Numbered from the stretch's first letter, positions 27,059 through 37,515 are shown. The stretch: 64,000 bases of DNA from Kribbella solani (GCF_014205295.1 NZ_JACHNF010000001.1:7068001-7132000), one strand, 5' to 3'. Notes: a model not told the origin generated them from the sequence alone. A program made the numbers and translations.

Positions 27059-27138
27059 GCGGTCGCGGGCACTGACGCAGGGTTGAGCCGAGGCTTGGGA
27101 GGGCGACTCGGTAACCGGCGCTCGGCGCCCGCGACCGC
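27059..27138 (+). ncRNA. Candidate structured RNA or DNA element, unassigned
   Basis: The 305-bp gap between guaB1 and the LuxR gene holds a nested inverted-repeat structure. A 12-bp outer helix (GCGGTCGCGGGC at 27059-27070 with GCCCGCGACCGC at 27127-27138) encloses GGTT-GAG-CCGAG (27081-27092) pairing with CTCGG-T-AACC (27107-27116). GCCGAG can alternatively pair with CTCGGC at 27121-27126. I could not match it to a known riboswitch; strand and transcription are unknown. Confidence 0.35.
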
Positions 27139-27152
27139 ATGCGCCGATTCAG

Positions 27153-27182
27153 TTGGCAAAACGCGGGGTACAGCGGCATAGT
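27153..27182 (+). promoter_or_regulatory. Candidate promoter of the GAF-LuxR gene
   Basis: TTGGCA at 27153-27158 and CATAGT at 27177-27182 are separated by 18 bases, about 40 bases before the GTG start at 27224. Confidence 0.45.
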
Positions 27183-27223
27183 CAGGGAATCGATGCTGCA
27201 GCCGTGTTTGGGGAGCCGGTGTC

Positions 27224-28207
27224 GTGGAAACGGACAAGGCTGCCCCGTTGCGGGTTGACGCGGAGACGGCGATCATCCTGCGCGAGGCGTACCACAAGAT
27301 CGAGGCGCTGTTCCGGACCGACCACTACGGCCTGTACGACTACGTCCGGGTGGTGGCCGGGAAGATCGCGCGCGTCGACGCGTTCTTCATCGGCTTCCTG
27401 CACGGCAGCCGGCGGGTGCGGTACCCGTACGGGTACGACGACGGCGCGTACGTCAGTCCGGACACGCACACGTTCGGGCCGAACGGGCAGACAGCCTGGC
27501 TGATCAAGCACCGGCAGACGTACCGATTCGCGTACGACAACGGGTCCGCCCTGCACGCCGGGGTACCGATCGGGGACCAGACCCGGCGCTCCGCCGACGT
27601 GGTGACGGTGCCGATCTTCCGGGCGGTCAAAGACGGGGCGGACCAACTGTTCGGGATGCTGTCGATGCAGAGCTACCTGCCCGGCTCGTACGACGACAAC
27701 GCGGTCCGGGCGTTCGAGTGGCTGGCTGGTCTGGTGGAGCGGGTGCTGACCCGCGAAGGCGAGGACAAGGACGCGTTGCGCCGCCTGCCCGCCGGCGACA
27801 CCGGGCCGAACCTGCTGACGTCCGACCACGTGGTGGAGTACCTGACGCACCGGGTCGCGTCGATCCGCGACATCGCGGCCGAGGCGCTGACCGAACCGGA
27901 CCTGAACGCCGCCGTTCACACCCACCTGACCCGGATCATCGACGCCACCGAGCACATCCAGACCGAACTGATCGAGATGCTGCTGGAGACCGACGAAGGT
28001 CCGGAACGCCGGTTCGCGAGTCTGACCAAGGCCCAGCAGGGCGTCGCGGTACTGCTCGCCGACGGTTTCGACAACGATCAGCTGGCGGCCGAGCTCGGCG
28101 TCAGCCCGAACACGGTCAAGACCCACCTGAGCGCGATCCTGCGCAAGTACGGTCTGCGCAGTCGCGCCCAGGTGGCCGACGACGTCCGGCGGTACCTTGC
28201 CCGTTGA
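27224..28207 (+). CDS. GAF-domain LuxR-type transcriptional regulator
   Basis: 327 residues from a GTG. The N-terminal half (about 20-180: VAGKIARVDAFFIGFLHGSR, ADVVTVPIFRAVKDGADQLF) looks like a GAF sensor domain. A helical linker follows (THRVASIRDIAAEALTEPDL). The C-terminal LuxR-type helix-turn-helix is LTKAQQGVAVLLADGFDNDQ with LAAELGVSPNTVKTHLSAIL. It is not a response regulator, having no receiver domain. The ligand and targets are unknown. It converges on proS with a short gap. Confidence 0.85.
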   Translation: METDKAAPLRVDAETAIILREAYHKIEALFRTDHYGLYDYVRVVAGKIARVDAFFIGFLHGSRRVRYPYGYDDGAYVSPDTHTFGPNGQTAWLIKHRQTYRFAYDNGSALHAGVPIGDQTRRSADVVTVPIFRAVKDGADQLFGMLSMQSYLPGSYDDNAVRAFEWLAGLVERVLTREGEDKDALRRLPAGDTGPNLLTSDHVVEYLTHRVASIRDIAAEALTEPDLNAAVHTHLTRIIDATEHIQTELIEMLLETDEGPERRFASLTKAQQGVAVLLADGFDNDQLAAELGVSPNTVKTHLSAILRKYGLRSRAQVADDVRRYLAR

Positions 28208-28234
28208 TGGGGCCTGTCGATCAGGCCCGCTGAT

Positions 28235-29647
28235 TCAGTACGACCGGGCGACGTACGCGATCAGGTCCGGCTCGTTGTCGCCGATCGGAAGCGAACCGTC
28301 CGGGCGCTGCAGGCAGCGGACCGTGATACCCGATTCGCCGAGGCGATCCTCGCCTTCCTCACCGAGCGTGGCGTACGGCAGGCTCGCCCAGCCGGACGAT
28401 GCGGCCTCCACCGCGTCGTCGACGGTCGTGACCGGGGTGATCCGCTCCGCCTGCCGCGCGGACGCCTCCGCCAGCAGGTGCACCTGATCGTCATCGATCG
28501 CGCGCGTGACGGTACTGACCAGGTCCGCCAGGCCGACCGTGGATTTGCCGTTCGCGCGCAGGCGGCGTACGACCGTGGCGGCGTTGGCGGCCAGGTCACG
28601 GGGGCCGAGTTCGATCCGGATCGGTACGCCCTTGAGCTCCCAGTTGACCGCGCGGCGGCCGAACGGCTGGTCGACGCGATCGTCGAGCGTGACGCGGAGA
28701 CCGGCCGCTTCGAGGTCCGTGGCGATCGCCCGGGCCGCGCTGATCGTTTCGTCCTTCACCGCCAGTACGACGACCTGGACCGGCGCGACCGCGGGCGGAA
28801 CGCGGAGGCCGGCGTTGTCGCCGTGGACCATGATCATGCCGCCGACCAAGCGCGTCGTACTGCCCCAGGACGTCGTCCAGGCGAGCTCACGCCGGCCTTC
28901 ACGCGACAGGTAGCCGATGTCGAACGCACGCGAGAAGTTCTGGCCGAGCTCGTGCGCCGTACCCAGCTGCAGCGCCTTGCCATCACCGGTCATGGCTTCC
29001 AGCGTCATCGTGTTGATCGCGCCGGCGAACCGTTCACGCCGGGTCTTTCGCCCAGCCAGGACAGGGATTGCCAGCAGGTTGACCATCACGTCGCGGTACA
29101 CCTCGGTGAGGATTCGCGTCGCGTACGCGCGGGCGTCCTCCTCGGTGGCGTGTGCGGTGTGGCCTTCCTGCCAAAGGAATTCGGTCGTCCGCAGGAACAG
29201 TCGCGGCCGGAGCTCCCAGCGGACCACGTTGGCCCACTGGTTCAGCAGCAGCGGCAGGTCGCGGTAGCTCTGCACCCACTTCGCCATGTACTCGCCGATC
29301 ATGGTCTCCGAGGTCGGCCGCACTACCGCGGGCTCCTCGAGTTCCTTGCCGCCGGCATGCGTCACCACCGCGAGCTCCGGGCTGAAACCGGCCACGTGTT
29401 CGGCCTCGCGGCGGAGGTAGCTCTCCGGAATCAGCAGTGGGAAGTAGGCGTTCTCGGCGCCGGTTGCCTTGATCCGCCGATTCATTGCCTCCTGCAACAG
29501 TTCCCAGATCCCGTACCCGTACGGTCGCACGACCATGGTCCCCCGGACCGGCCCGTTGTCGGCGAGCTCGGCCTTGGTGATCACGTCCTGGAACCAGCGC
29601 GGAAAGTCCGTGGCCTGATCGGCAAGCACGGAACGGGTCGTCTTCAT
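28235..29647 (-). CDS. proS: Prolyl-tRNA synthetase, archaeal/eukaryotic-type (ProS type 3)
   Basis: 470 residues from the ATG at 29647. The class II motifs are present: RGTMVVRPYGYGIWELLQEA (motif 1 area), VRWELRPRLFLRTTEFLWQE with GHTAHATEEDA (motif 2) and AWTTSWGSTTRLVGGMIMVH (motif 3). The editing domain of bacterial ProRS is absent, and the chain ends in a C-terminal Tyr (VARSY) typical of the archaeal type. It charges tRNA-Pro. Some actinomycetes also carry a bacterial-type ProRS elsewhere; that cannot be checked in this window. Confidence 0.92.
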   Translation of the reverse strand: MKTTRSVLADQATDFPRWFQDVITKAELADNGPVRGTMVVRPYGYGIWELLQEAMNRRIKATGAENAYFPLLIPESYLRREAEHVAGFSPELAVVTHAGGKELEEPAVVRPTSETMIGEYMAKWVQSYRDLPLLLNQWANVVRWELRPRLFLRTTEFLWQEGHTAHATEEDARAYATRILTEVYRDVMVNLLAIPVLAGRKTRRERFAGAINTMTLEAMTGDGKALQLGTAHELGQNFSRAFDIGYLSREGRRELAWTTSWGSTTRLVGGMIMVHGDNAGLRVPPAVAPVQVVVLAVKDETISAARAIATDLEAAGLRVTLDDRVDQPFGRRAVNWELKGVPIRIELGPRDLAANAATVVRRLRANGKSTVGLADLVSTVTRAIDDDQVHLLAEASARQAERITPVTTVDDAVEAASSGWASLPYATLGEEGEDRLGESGITVRCLQRPDGSLPIGDNEPDLIAYVARSY

Positions 29648-29694
29648 GCCGTCCGAGTGTAGAAGCAGGTCGTGCTGCCCGCCGCCCAATTATC

Positions 29695-29727
29695 AGTCCC
29701 CCGGCGCCCTGCGGGCGCCGGGGGACT
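29695..29727 (-). terminator. Strong hairpin downstream of icd
   Basis: Perfect 15-bp stem AGTCCCCCGGCGCCC / GGGCGCCGGGGGACT with a 3-base loop, about 100 bp past the icd stop and just before the proS start, both on the minus strand. It most likely terminates icd. Confidence 0.75.
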
Positions 29728-29829
29728 GAAGAAAAGCAGGAGTGGCGAGAGCCTGATCGCCGGCTGGGGCGAGAGCCCGGTGCACAGCTGGTGCCGGAGG
29801 CCGACCTCCGCCGTGGGTGGTGCTGCTAG

Positions 29830-32046
<2,217 letters not shown>

Positions 32047-32053
32047 AGCCCCC

Positions 32054-32059
32054 ACCCTA
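32054..32059 (-). promoter_or_regulatory. Candidate -10 (TAGGGT) of icd, leaderless
   Basis: On the minus strand TAGGGT is followed by 7 G-rich bases and the GTG start. Confidence 0.45.
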
Positions 32060-32106
32060 ATGGGCGATCCAGCCCGCTCAGCCGCCGCGTGGGCAGGCTC
32101 ACGCTC

Positions 32107-32297
32107 CGTCGCCGGAACGCCCAAGGGTTCTTCGGCGATCGGCCCCGTCGCCGGGACGCCGGCGGTTCTTCGGCGATCCACTGCGTCGCCGGGACGCCAG
32201 TGGTTCTTCGGTGATCCGCTTCGCGACCGTCCGCGACCGTCCGCGACCGTCCGCGGCCGTCCGCGGCCGTCCGCGGCCGTGCGCGGCCGTGCGCGGG
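32107..32297. repeat. Two adjacent tandem repeats (38-39 bp and 10 bp)
   Basis: Units starting CGTCGCCGG and containing GGTTCTTCGGCGATC begin at 32107, 32146 and 32184. From 32222 a 10-bp unit (CGCGACCGTC, later CGCGGCCGTC/CGCGGCCGTG) repeats about seven times up to the stop of the pentapeptide gene. Confidence 0.88.
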
Positions 32298-32298
32298 G

Positions 32299-32967
32299 TC
32301 AGGCGCCGTTGAGGTCGTCGGGGTGTGCCAGGTGGATACCGGCCGCGACCGTGACCGCGCTGGTGAACGCGAGGGTGTCGATCGGGGAGGACGCCGCGAC
32401 CGTCGCGCCGGCCAGCGAGCCGAGGCCCTTCGCGCCGTCCCAGGTACAGTCGACGAACACCGCCTTGGCCGCCTTGACCTGGGAGAACTCCACGCCGGAC
32501 AGATCGCAGCGCCGGAACACCGCGCCGGTCAGTTCCGCGGAGACCAGGTCGGCGTTCTGCAGCCGGCAGTCGGTCAGCTCCACCTTGTGGAACTTGGCGA
32601 ACCGGAACGAGGCGAAGTCCAGCACGGTGTCCCGGACCGTCACGTGCTGGAAACTCGCGCCGGGCCCGGAGAACCCGATCATCCGGGACGCCGTGATCGT
32701 GACGCGGGTCAGCGCCGCGTCCGACCAGCGGGCGTTGGCGACGTCGCACTGGGTGAGCTCGGTGTCGACCACGATCAGCTTGTCCAGGTCCGACCCGGCC
32801 AGTTTGCAGCGGGTCAGGCGGCAGCCGCCGAGCTCGACATGCTCAGCCTCCAGGTCGCTGAGGTCGATGTCCTCGAGGGCGAGGTCGAGCAGCCGCTCCT
32901 CGTCGTCGATCTCCTCCGGCAGCACGGAGTCGAGCTGGGTACGGACACGAGGCGCGGCAATCTTCAC
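32299..32967 (-). CDS. Pentapeptide-repeat protein
   Basis: 222 residues from a GTG. An acidic N-terminus (PEEIDDEERLLDLALEDIDL) is followed by imperfect A(D/N)LxX-type pentapeptide repeats at about 40-175 (for example CRLTRCKLAGSDLDKL, CRLQNADLVSAELTGAVF, CDLSGVEF), which form a right-handed quadrilateral beta helix. Such proteins bind other proteins and some mimic DNA to protect gyrase, but there is no direct sign of that here. The C-terminus is alpha-helical. It is a stand-alone gene. Confidence 0.82.
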   Translation of the reverse strand: MKIAAPRVRTQLDSVLPEEIDDEERLLDLALEDIDLSDLEAEHVELGGCRLTRCKLAGSDLDKLIVVDTELTQCDVANARWSDAALTRVTITASRMIGFSGPGASFQHVTVRDTVLDFASFRFAKFHKVELTDCRLQNADLVSAELTGAVFRRCDLSGVEFSQVKAAKAVFVDCTWDGAKGLGSLAGATVAASSPIDTLAFTSAVTVAAGIHLAHPDDLNGA

Positions 32968-33138
32968 CCCACAGACCGTAACGGGCACCACCGACAGAAA
33001 AAGCAGCACCGCCCGAGCGGGTGCAGCGGCTAGCGCCGACGGGGTTGGGGTGTTTGGGGAGTCTTGCCTACCCGAAATGGGCAGTACGACTCCCCGGTCC
33101 GGGTAGTACCGCGCCCCGAACCGTTTTGGGGAGTGCGT

Positions 33139-33156
33139 GGGGGGGGGGGGGGGGGG
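33139..33156. repeat. Homopolymer run of 18 G
   Basis: An uninterrupted G tract in the 427-bp gap (32968-33394) between the pentapeptide and ROK genes. That gap otherwise contains only a hairpin element at 33304-33379. The tract length may vary between cells or be imprecise in the assembly. Confidence 0.9.
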
Positions 33157-33303
33157 CTGCGGGTCGCGCCGGTGGGCGGTTCTTCGGAAGAAAATTTGCG
33201 CATGGAGCCGGAAAAGTTCCGCAAAGGCGGTCTGACTGCCGCGCGTGCGATCCGCCGGCCACCGTCGGCTCCGAGTTGGCCCCACGCCTACGACCCAAGA
33301 GCC

Positions 33304-33379
33304 GGTGAACCACGCAGTTTGCCCCTTCACCCCCCGCCTGCGAGAGCTGAAGGGGCATTTGCGGAGGTTAACCACGCAG
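33304..33379. repeat. Hairpin element copy 1 (flanked by GGTKAACCACGCAG repeats)
   Basis: GGTGAACCACGCAG (33304-33317) and GGTTAACCACGCAG (33366-33379) lie 62 bp apart and enclose a 10-bp stem TGCCCCTTCA / TGAAGGGGCA (33320-33329 with 33348-33357), followed by TTT. A related element with the same 62-bp spacing is at 48433-48514. It may also end transcription of the ROK gene. Confidence 0.7.
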
Positions 33380-33394
33380 ATGGTGTCGGGGGAG

Positions 33395-34447
33395 TTAGGT
33401 GGTGCGGAGGTAGTGGGCTGCGGCGCCGAGGAGGGCGGAGTGTTCGGTGTCGGGGGTGGGGGTGGCGGGGAAGGTGAGAGCGTCGGCGATCAGGTCGTAG
33501 GCGCCGGAGATCGAGCCGCCGAGGACCGTGCTGGTCACGCCGAAGCGGTCGATCCACGGTTGCAGCGCGCTGGAAAGGTCGGTGAACGCATCCACCAGCA
33601 CCTCACGGGCGACGGTGTCACCCGCACGCGCTCGGTCGGCAATCTCCTTCACGCCAAGCGCTGCAGTCTCCTTCGCACCAGGCGCTTCGGTCTCCCTCGC
33701 ACCGAGTGCCCCAGTCTCCTTCGCACCAGGCGCTTCGGTCTCCCTCGCACCGAGCGCCCCAGTCTCCTTCGCACCAGGTGCTGCAGTCTCCTTGGCGCCG
33801 GGCGCTTCGGTCTCCCTCGCACCGGGCACTGCAGTCTCTCTCGCGCTGGGTGCTTCGGTCTTCCTCGCGGAAGGTGCTTCGGGGGCGGTGCGGTTGGTGT
33901 AGCGGCGTTGGATTGCTCGGGCGGAGATTGAGTCCTCCAGGGGCTTTCCGGCGTACTTCGTCTTGTACAGCTCGCCGCCTGGCGGGACGGCGTTGCCGTC
34001 GCGGACTACCCGGCCGTCGGCGAGGAACGCCGTGCCGATCCCGGTACCGATGGTGACGCCGAGGCAGCGTTCGACACCGCGGACCTGGCCGGCCGTCCAT
34101 TCACCGACCGCGAACGCCTCGGCGTCGTTCATGAACATCACCCGCTCGATCCCCAGCTCAGTACGCAGCGCGGCACCGAGATCGAACCCGTACAGCTGAT
34201 CGAACTTGCCCTGCCCCCGGTACCAGGCGACCCCAGTGGCGAAGTCGAACGGGCCCGGCAGCGCGATCGCCAGCCCGTTTGCCAGCGGCAACTTCCGGGC
34301 CGCGTCGGCGAGCTGCTCGACAACCTGCGCGGCCGCCGCTTGGGACTCCAGTTCGGCCCGGTCCATCTCGGTTACCTGCCACGTACCGGGTGTGACCACC
34401 GCCGCGGTGGCGTGACTTCCCCCGACTTCCAGCACCGCTACGTCCAT
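33395..34447 (-). CDS. ROK-family sugar kinase-like protein with ten internal 8-residue repeats
   Basis: 350 residues. The N-terminal ATP-binding start (VAVLEVGGSHATAAVV), LPGPFDFATGVAWYRGQGKF, the catalytic MNDAEAFAVGEW (Asp108) and GVTIGTGIGTAFLADG are ROK/hexokinase-fold motifs. ARAIQRRY and KEIADRARAGDTVAREVLVD continue the usual fold, but residues 190-269 between them are ten 8-residue units (EAPSARET, EAPGAKET, GALGARET and variants). The ROK zinc motif is absent. It probably phosphorylates glucose or a related sugar. The insertion looks like a disordered linker or loop. Confidence 0.85.
   Translation of the reverse strand: MDVAVLEVGGSHATAAVVTPGTWQVTEMDRAELESQAAAAQVVEQLADAARKLPLANGLAIALPGPFDFATGVAWYRGQGKFDQLYGFDLGAALRTELGIERVMFMNDAEAFAVGEWTAGQVRGVERCLGVTIGTGIGTAFLADGRVVRDGNAVPPGGELYKTKYAGKPLEDSISARAIQRRYTNRTAPEAPSARKTEAPSARETAVPGARETEAPGAKETAAPGAKETGALGARETEAPGAKETGALGARETEAPGAKETAALGVKEIADRARAGDTVAREVLVDAFTDLSSALQPWIDRFGVTSTVLGGSISGAYDLIADALTFPATPTPDTEHSALLGAAAHYLRTT
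33641..33880 (-). repeat. In-frame 24-bp minisatellite inside the ROK gene (10 units)
   Basis: DNA encoding residues 190-269 of the ROK protein. Each unit is 24 bp and encodes x-x-P/L-S/G-A-R/K-E-T. Units 4, 7 and 9 encode the same octapeptide, as do units 6 and 8, pointing to recent expansion by slippage or recombination. Confidence 0.92.
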
Positions 34448-34529
34448 CCGCTCATCATCGCAGCCGTCCTGATCACGGACCGAGGGAACCCGTGGTGGCT
34501 CCTGTCCGTAGAGTGACTGGAGCGAGAGG

Positions 34530-35069
34530 ATGGGAATGCCGACCGAGAGCAGGACGACGTCCGTGGTCGCGGCGCTGAGCGTCGTGACGGCGGTGTTCGG
34601 TCACGTCCTGGCCGGTGGCGGTGGTTTGCCGTTCAACGTCTTGGCGCCGTTGGTCGCGCTGACCGGGGCGTGCTGGCTGCTCGGTGAGTACTTGGCCGGC
34701 GAACGACTGCTCACGGTGCTCGTCCTGGCCGGTGTGCAACTGTTCGTACACGTCACGCTGGACGCCGCCAGCACGCACGACGGGATGGCGATGTCGCCGG
34801 GGATCGGCGGCAGCCTGATGATGACCGGCGCGCACCTCGGCGTACTGCTGGCCGGCGTACTCGCGGTCACGCGCACGCACCGCTGGGTGGGCCGCGTACT
34901 GCGCGTGTTCGCCCGGTTGTTGCCGCGGCTCCCGATTCTCCGTCCAGTACGGCTGCATGTCGCCGCCGTACCAGGCAGCTCCGAGCCGTGGGTACCGATC
35001 GGTGCCCGGCTCGGGTCGAGCGTTTCCGGACGCGGACCTCCGGGCGTACGAGTGAACTCCGCCCGCTGA
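34530..35069 (+). CDS. Membrane protein preceding ycnI, with Met/His-rich segment
   Basis: 179 residues with about four hydrophobic helices (for example SVVAALSVVTAVFGHVLAGG, LLTVLVLAGVQLFVHVTLDA, TGAHLGVLLAGVLAVT). A loop STHDGMAMSPGIGGSLMMTG carries several His and Met residues that could contact copper. A basic cytoplasmic tail ends the chain. It lies 48 bp before ycnI on the same strand, followed by copC and copD, so a role in copper handling is likely but unproved. No named family was recognised. Confidence 0.7.
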   Translation: MGMPTESRTTSVVAALSVVTAVFGHVLAGGGGLPFNVLAPLVALTGACWLLGEYLAGERLLTVLVLAGVQLFVHVTLDAASTHDGMAMSPGIGGSLMMTGAHLGVLLAGVLAVTRTHRWVGRVLRVFARLLPRLPILRPVRLHVAAVPGSSEPWVPIGARLGSSVSGRGPPGVRVNSAR

Positions 35070-35117
35070 CACCGGCCACTCGCGCCGGATCACTCGTATG
35101 CCTTGAAAGGTTCTCCC

Positions 35118-35912
35118 ATGCCCAAGAGATTCGCCCTGCGCGCCGTCGCGATCGCGGCGGCGTCCGCCCTGGTGGTGATCGGTGCCGCGACCTCGGCGTC
35201 GGCGCACGTGTCGGTGTCGTCGCCGGACGCCAAGCCCGGTGGGTACGGAAAGCTGGTCTTCCGTGTCCCGACCGAGTCCGACAACACCAGCACCACCAAG
35301 CTCGTCGTGTCGCTGCCCAAGGACCACCCGTTCGCGCATGTCGGCGCGCAGGTGAAGGACGGGTGGAAGGTTGAGAAGAAGGAAGAGCAGCTGCCGGCTC
35401 CGGTGAAAGTCGGTGACGTCACGCTGACCAAGGCGATCACGACGGTCACCTGGACCGCGACCGGTACCGGGATTCCGCCGAACGACTTCGACGAGTTCGC
35501 GCTGTCGGTCGGCAAGCTGCCCGAGGGGGTCGACGCGTTGAGCTTCCCGACCGAGCAGACGTACAGCGACGGTGAAGTGGTCAAGTGGGCCGAGGTCGCG
35601 AAGGACGGCGCCGCCGAGCCTGAGCACCCGGCGCCGACGCTGAAGCTTGCGGCGGCGGTCGCTCCGGTGGCCGCGACGACGTCCGATTCGACGAGTACGA
35701 CGGACAAGCCGGCGCGTTGGCTCGGCGGCGGTGGGTTGCTGATCGGGCTGCTCGGATTGGCGTTCGGTCTGCGGCCGCGGAAGCCCGCGGTTGCCGCCGG
35801 CACGCCCGCGAAGCCCGCGAAGCCCGCGGGGTCCGCGGGGTCCAGGCCTGCGGAACCCGGGCCTGCGGAATCCGGGACAGCGGAGTCCGGGACAGCGGAG
35901 TCCGGGAAGTAA
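35118..35912 (+). CDS. YcnI-family copper-binding membrane protein
   Basis: 264 residues from the ATG at 35118 (GAAAGG ribosome-binding site 7 bases away). The signal peptide ends ...SASAHVSVSSPDAKPGG; the mature protein begins with His, the copper ligand position of YcnI. The DUF1775 domain follows (about 30-160). Near the C-terminus one transmembrane helix (GGGLLIGLLGLAFGLRP) precedes a cytoplasmic tail of PAKPAK and PAESGTAESG repeats. YcnI binds Cu(II) at the membrane and serves copper uptake together with CopC/CopD. copC follows after 2 bp. Confidence 0.9.
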   Translation: MPKRFALRAVAIAAASALVVIGAATSASAHVSVSSPDAKPGGYGKLVFRVPTESDNTSTTKLVVSLPKDHPFAHVGAQVKDGWKVEKKEEQLPAPVKVGDVTLTKAITTVTWTATGTGIPPNDFDEFALSVGKLPEGVDALSFPTEQTYSDGEVVKWAEVAKDGAAEPEHPAPTLKLAAAVAPVAATTSDSTSTTDKPARWLGGGGLLIGLLGLAFGLRPRKPAVAAGTPAKPAKPAGSAGSRPAEPGPAESGTAESGTAESGK

Positions 35913-35914
35913 CC

Positions 35915-36439
35915 GTGCGCCGATTGATTGCTGTCCTGGTTGCGTCGCTGGTCACGCTGGTGCTTTCCACCAGCGTGGCGGCGGCGCACGCCAAACTCGA
36001 ATCGATGACGCCGGCCGACGGTTCGTCGTCGGCGGCGCCGCCGACGAAGGTGATCCTGACCTTCAGCGAGCCGGTCGGGTCCGACGGTACGCAGGTGCAG
36101 GTGAAGTCGCCGAGCGGGAAGAACGTCGCGAACGGTGACCTCACGGTGGTCGACAACACCGTCACGCAGCCGGTCGGCGCGATGGTCGAGGCCGGGAAGT
36201 ACCAGGTCGAGGCCCGCGTGGTCTCGGCCGACGGGCACCCGATCACGGTCACCGGGTCGTTCACGGTCACGCATGCCGGTCACGCATCCACCGCCCCCGG
36301 CACCGACCCGACCGCCACCACACCCGCGAGCCAGTCGAACAGCAGCTCCAGCACGGTGACCATCGTCGCCATGTGCCTGGTCATGCTGGTCGTCGTAGCC
36401 CTCGCCATAGTAATCGTCCGCCGCCGCCCAGCCTCATGA
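35915..36439 (+). CDS. CopC-domain copper resistance/uptake protein
   Basis: 174 residues from a GTG. A signal peptide ends in VAAAHAKLESMTPADGSSSA, exposing the N-terminal His of CopC. The fold continues with PTKVILTFSEPVGSDGTQVQ and VEARVVSADGHPITVTGSFTV, where Asp and His supply the Cu(II) site. A C-terminal transmembrane helix (TIVAMCLVMLVVVALAIVIV) anchors it. It is 2 bp from ycnI and overlaps copD by ATGA. It carries Cu(II) in the extracytoplasmic space. Confidence 0.92.
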   Translation: MRRLIAVLVASLVTLVLSTSVAAAHAKLESMTPADGSSSAAPPTKVILTFSEPVGSDGTQVQVKSPSGKNVANGDLTVVDNTVTQPVGAMVEAGKYQVEARVVSADGHPITVTGSFTVTHAGHASTAPGTDPTATTPASQSNSSSSTVTIVAMCLVMLVVVALAIVIVRRRPAS

Positions 36440-37515
36440 CAACCGACGAACCCGCCAACGCACACCCCGCGGAGTCGGGGAGCGGTTCCCCGCCTCCAGC
36501 GGCTGGCCTTCCTTCCCCACCCGCCGTCAGGCGGGCTGGTGTGATTGTTTCCGGGATGGTTGCTGTTGGCATCGTTGTGATGGTGGTCGCCCTGGTGGCT
36601 GCCGGCGGTGCGCCGCAGCGGGCTGAGGACGGGTTGCTGGGGGCCGGGTTCGGGATCTCCTGGGCGGTTCCGGTGCTCCGGATTCTGGCGGACCTAGCGG
36701 CTGTTGCGACCGGCGGCGCCGTGCTCGCGGTCGCACTCTTCCTTCCCGCAAAGGACGGAAAGCTAGGCAGTACGGCGATCCGGGCCTGTCAGGACGCCGC
36801 GCTGGCAGCCGGTGTCTGGGCCGTCGCCAGCATCGGTGGCCTGATCGCCACCGCGACGGTCATCCTCGGCATCCCCCTCTCGCACCTCGCCGAACACGCC
36901 GCCCCAGCCGGCCAACTACCCCAGGTCCGCGCCCTGGCAGCCGCCGTCGTACTCACCGCTGTACTAGCGGTAGTCCTCAGCGGCACCAAAACCAGACGCG
37001 GCGCCCAACTGGCCGCCCTGCTGACGCTGGCCGCCCTGATCGGCCCACTCCTGACCGGCCATTACGCCATCGAACGCCCAAGCATCTGGTCGATCCTCGC
37101 CACCACCTCGCTCGTCGTACACGTGACCGCGGCCACCATCTGGATAGGCGGCCTGGCCGCCGTCCTCCGGTACGCCCGCTCGCGCCCCGCGGTCGAACTT
37201 TTCAGCACCCTCGCACTGAGCTGCGCGATCACCATGGGCGTAACCGGTCTGCTCACCGCCGAGATCCACCTGGACGGGAGACAAGGCGGCTGGGGCCTGA
37301 TCACGCAATGGGTGACGACCGGGTACGGCGCGCTCGTCTTCGCCAAGACCGTCGCCTTCGCGATCCTGGTGACGGTCGGATGGTGGCATCGGCGGCGTAC
37401 GCTGCCGGTGCTCGCGTCCGGCGACCAAGCCGCCTTCCGGCGACTGGCGGCGGTGGAACTGCTGATCATGGCAGCCACGATCGGCCTGGCCGTCGCCCTC
37501 TCCAGAACGCCATGA
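36436..37515 (+). CDS. CopD-family copper transport membrane protein
   Basis: 359 residues with about eight transmembrane helices. An N-terminal P/S-rich cytoplasmic stretch (1-35) precedes them. SIWSILATTSLVVHVTAATI with WIGGLAAVLRYARSRP is the CopD signature with the conserved His and W-x-G-G. The later segments ALSCAITMGVTGLLTAEIHL and LVFAKTVAFAILVTVGWWHR complete the domain. CopD works with CopC in copper import. It is the last gene of the copper operon. Confidence 0.88.
   Translation: MTTDEPANAHPAESGSGSPPPAAGLPSPPAVRRAGVIVSGMVAVGIVVMVVALVAAGGAPQRAEDGLLGAGFGISWAVPVLRILADLAAVATGGAVLAVALFLPAKDGKLGSTAIRACQDAALAAGVWAVASIGGLIATATVILGIPLSHLAEHAAPAGQLPQVRALAAAVVLTAVLAVVLSGTKTRRGAQLAALLTLAALIGPLLTGHYAIERPSIWSILATTSLVVHVTAATIWIGGLAAVLRYARSRPAVELFSTLALSCAITMGVTGLLTAEIHLDGRQGGWGLITQWVTTGYGALVFAKTVAFAILVTVGWWHRRRTLPVLASGDQAAFRRLAAVELLIMAATIGLAVALSRTP

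Noticed and set aside
27059..27138. Known riboswitch (c-di-AMP ydaO or cobalamin type)
   Set aside because: The conserved core sequences I remember for these classes are not present on either strand, and a promoter candidate lies downstream of the structure.
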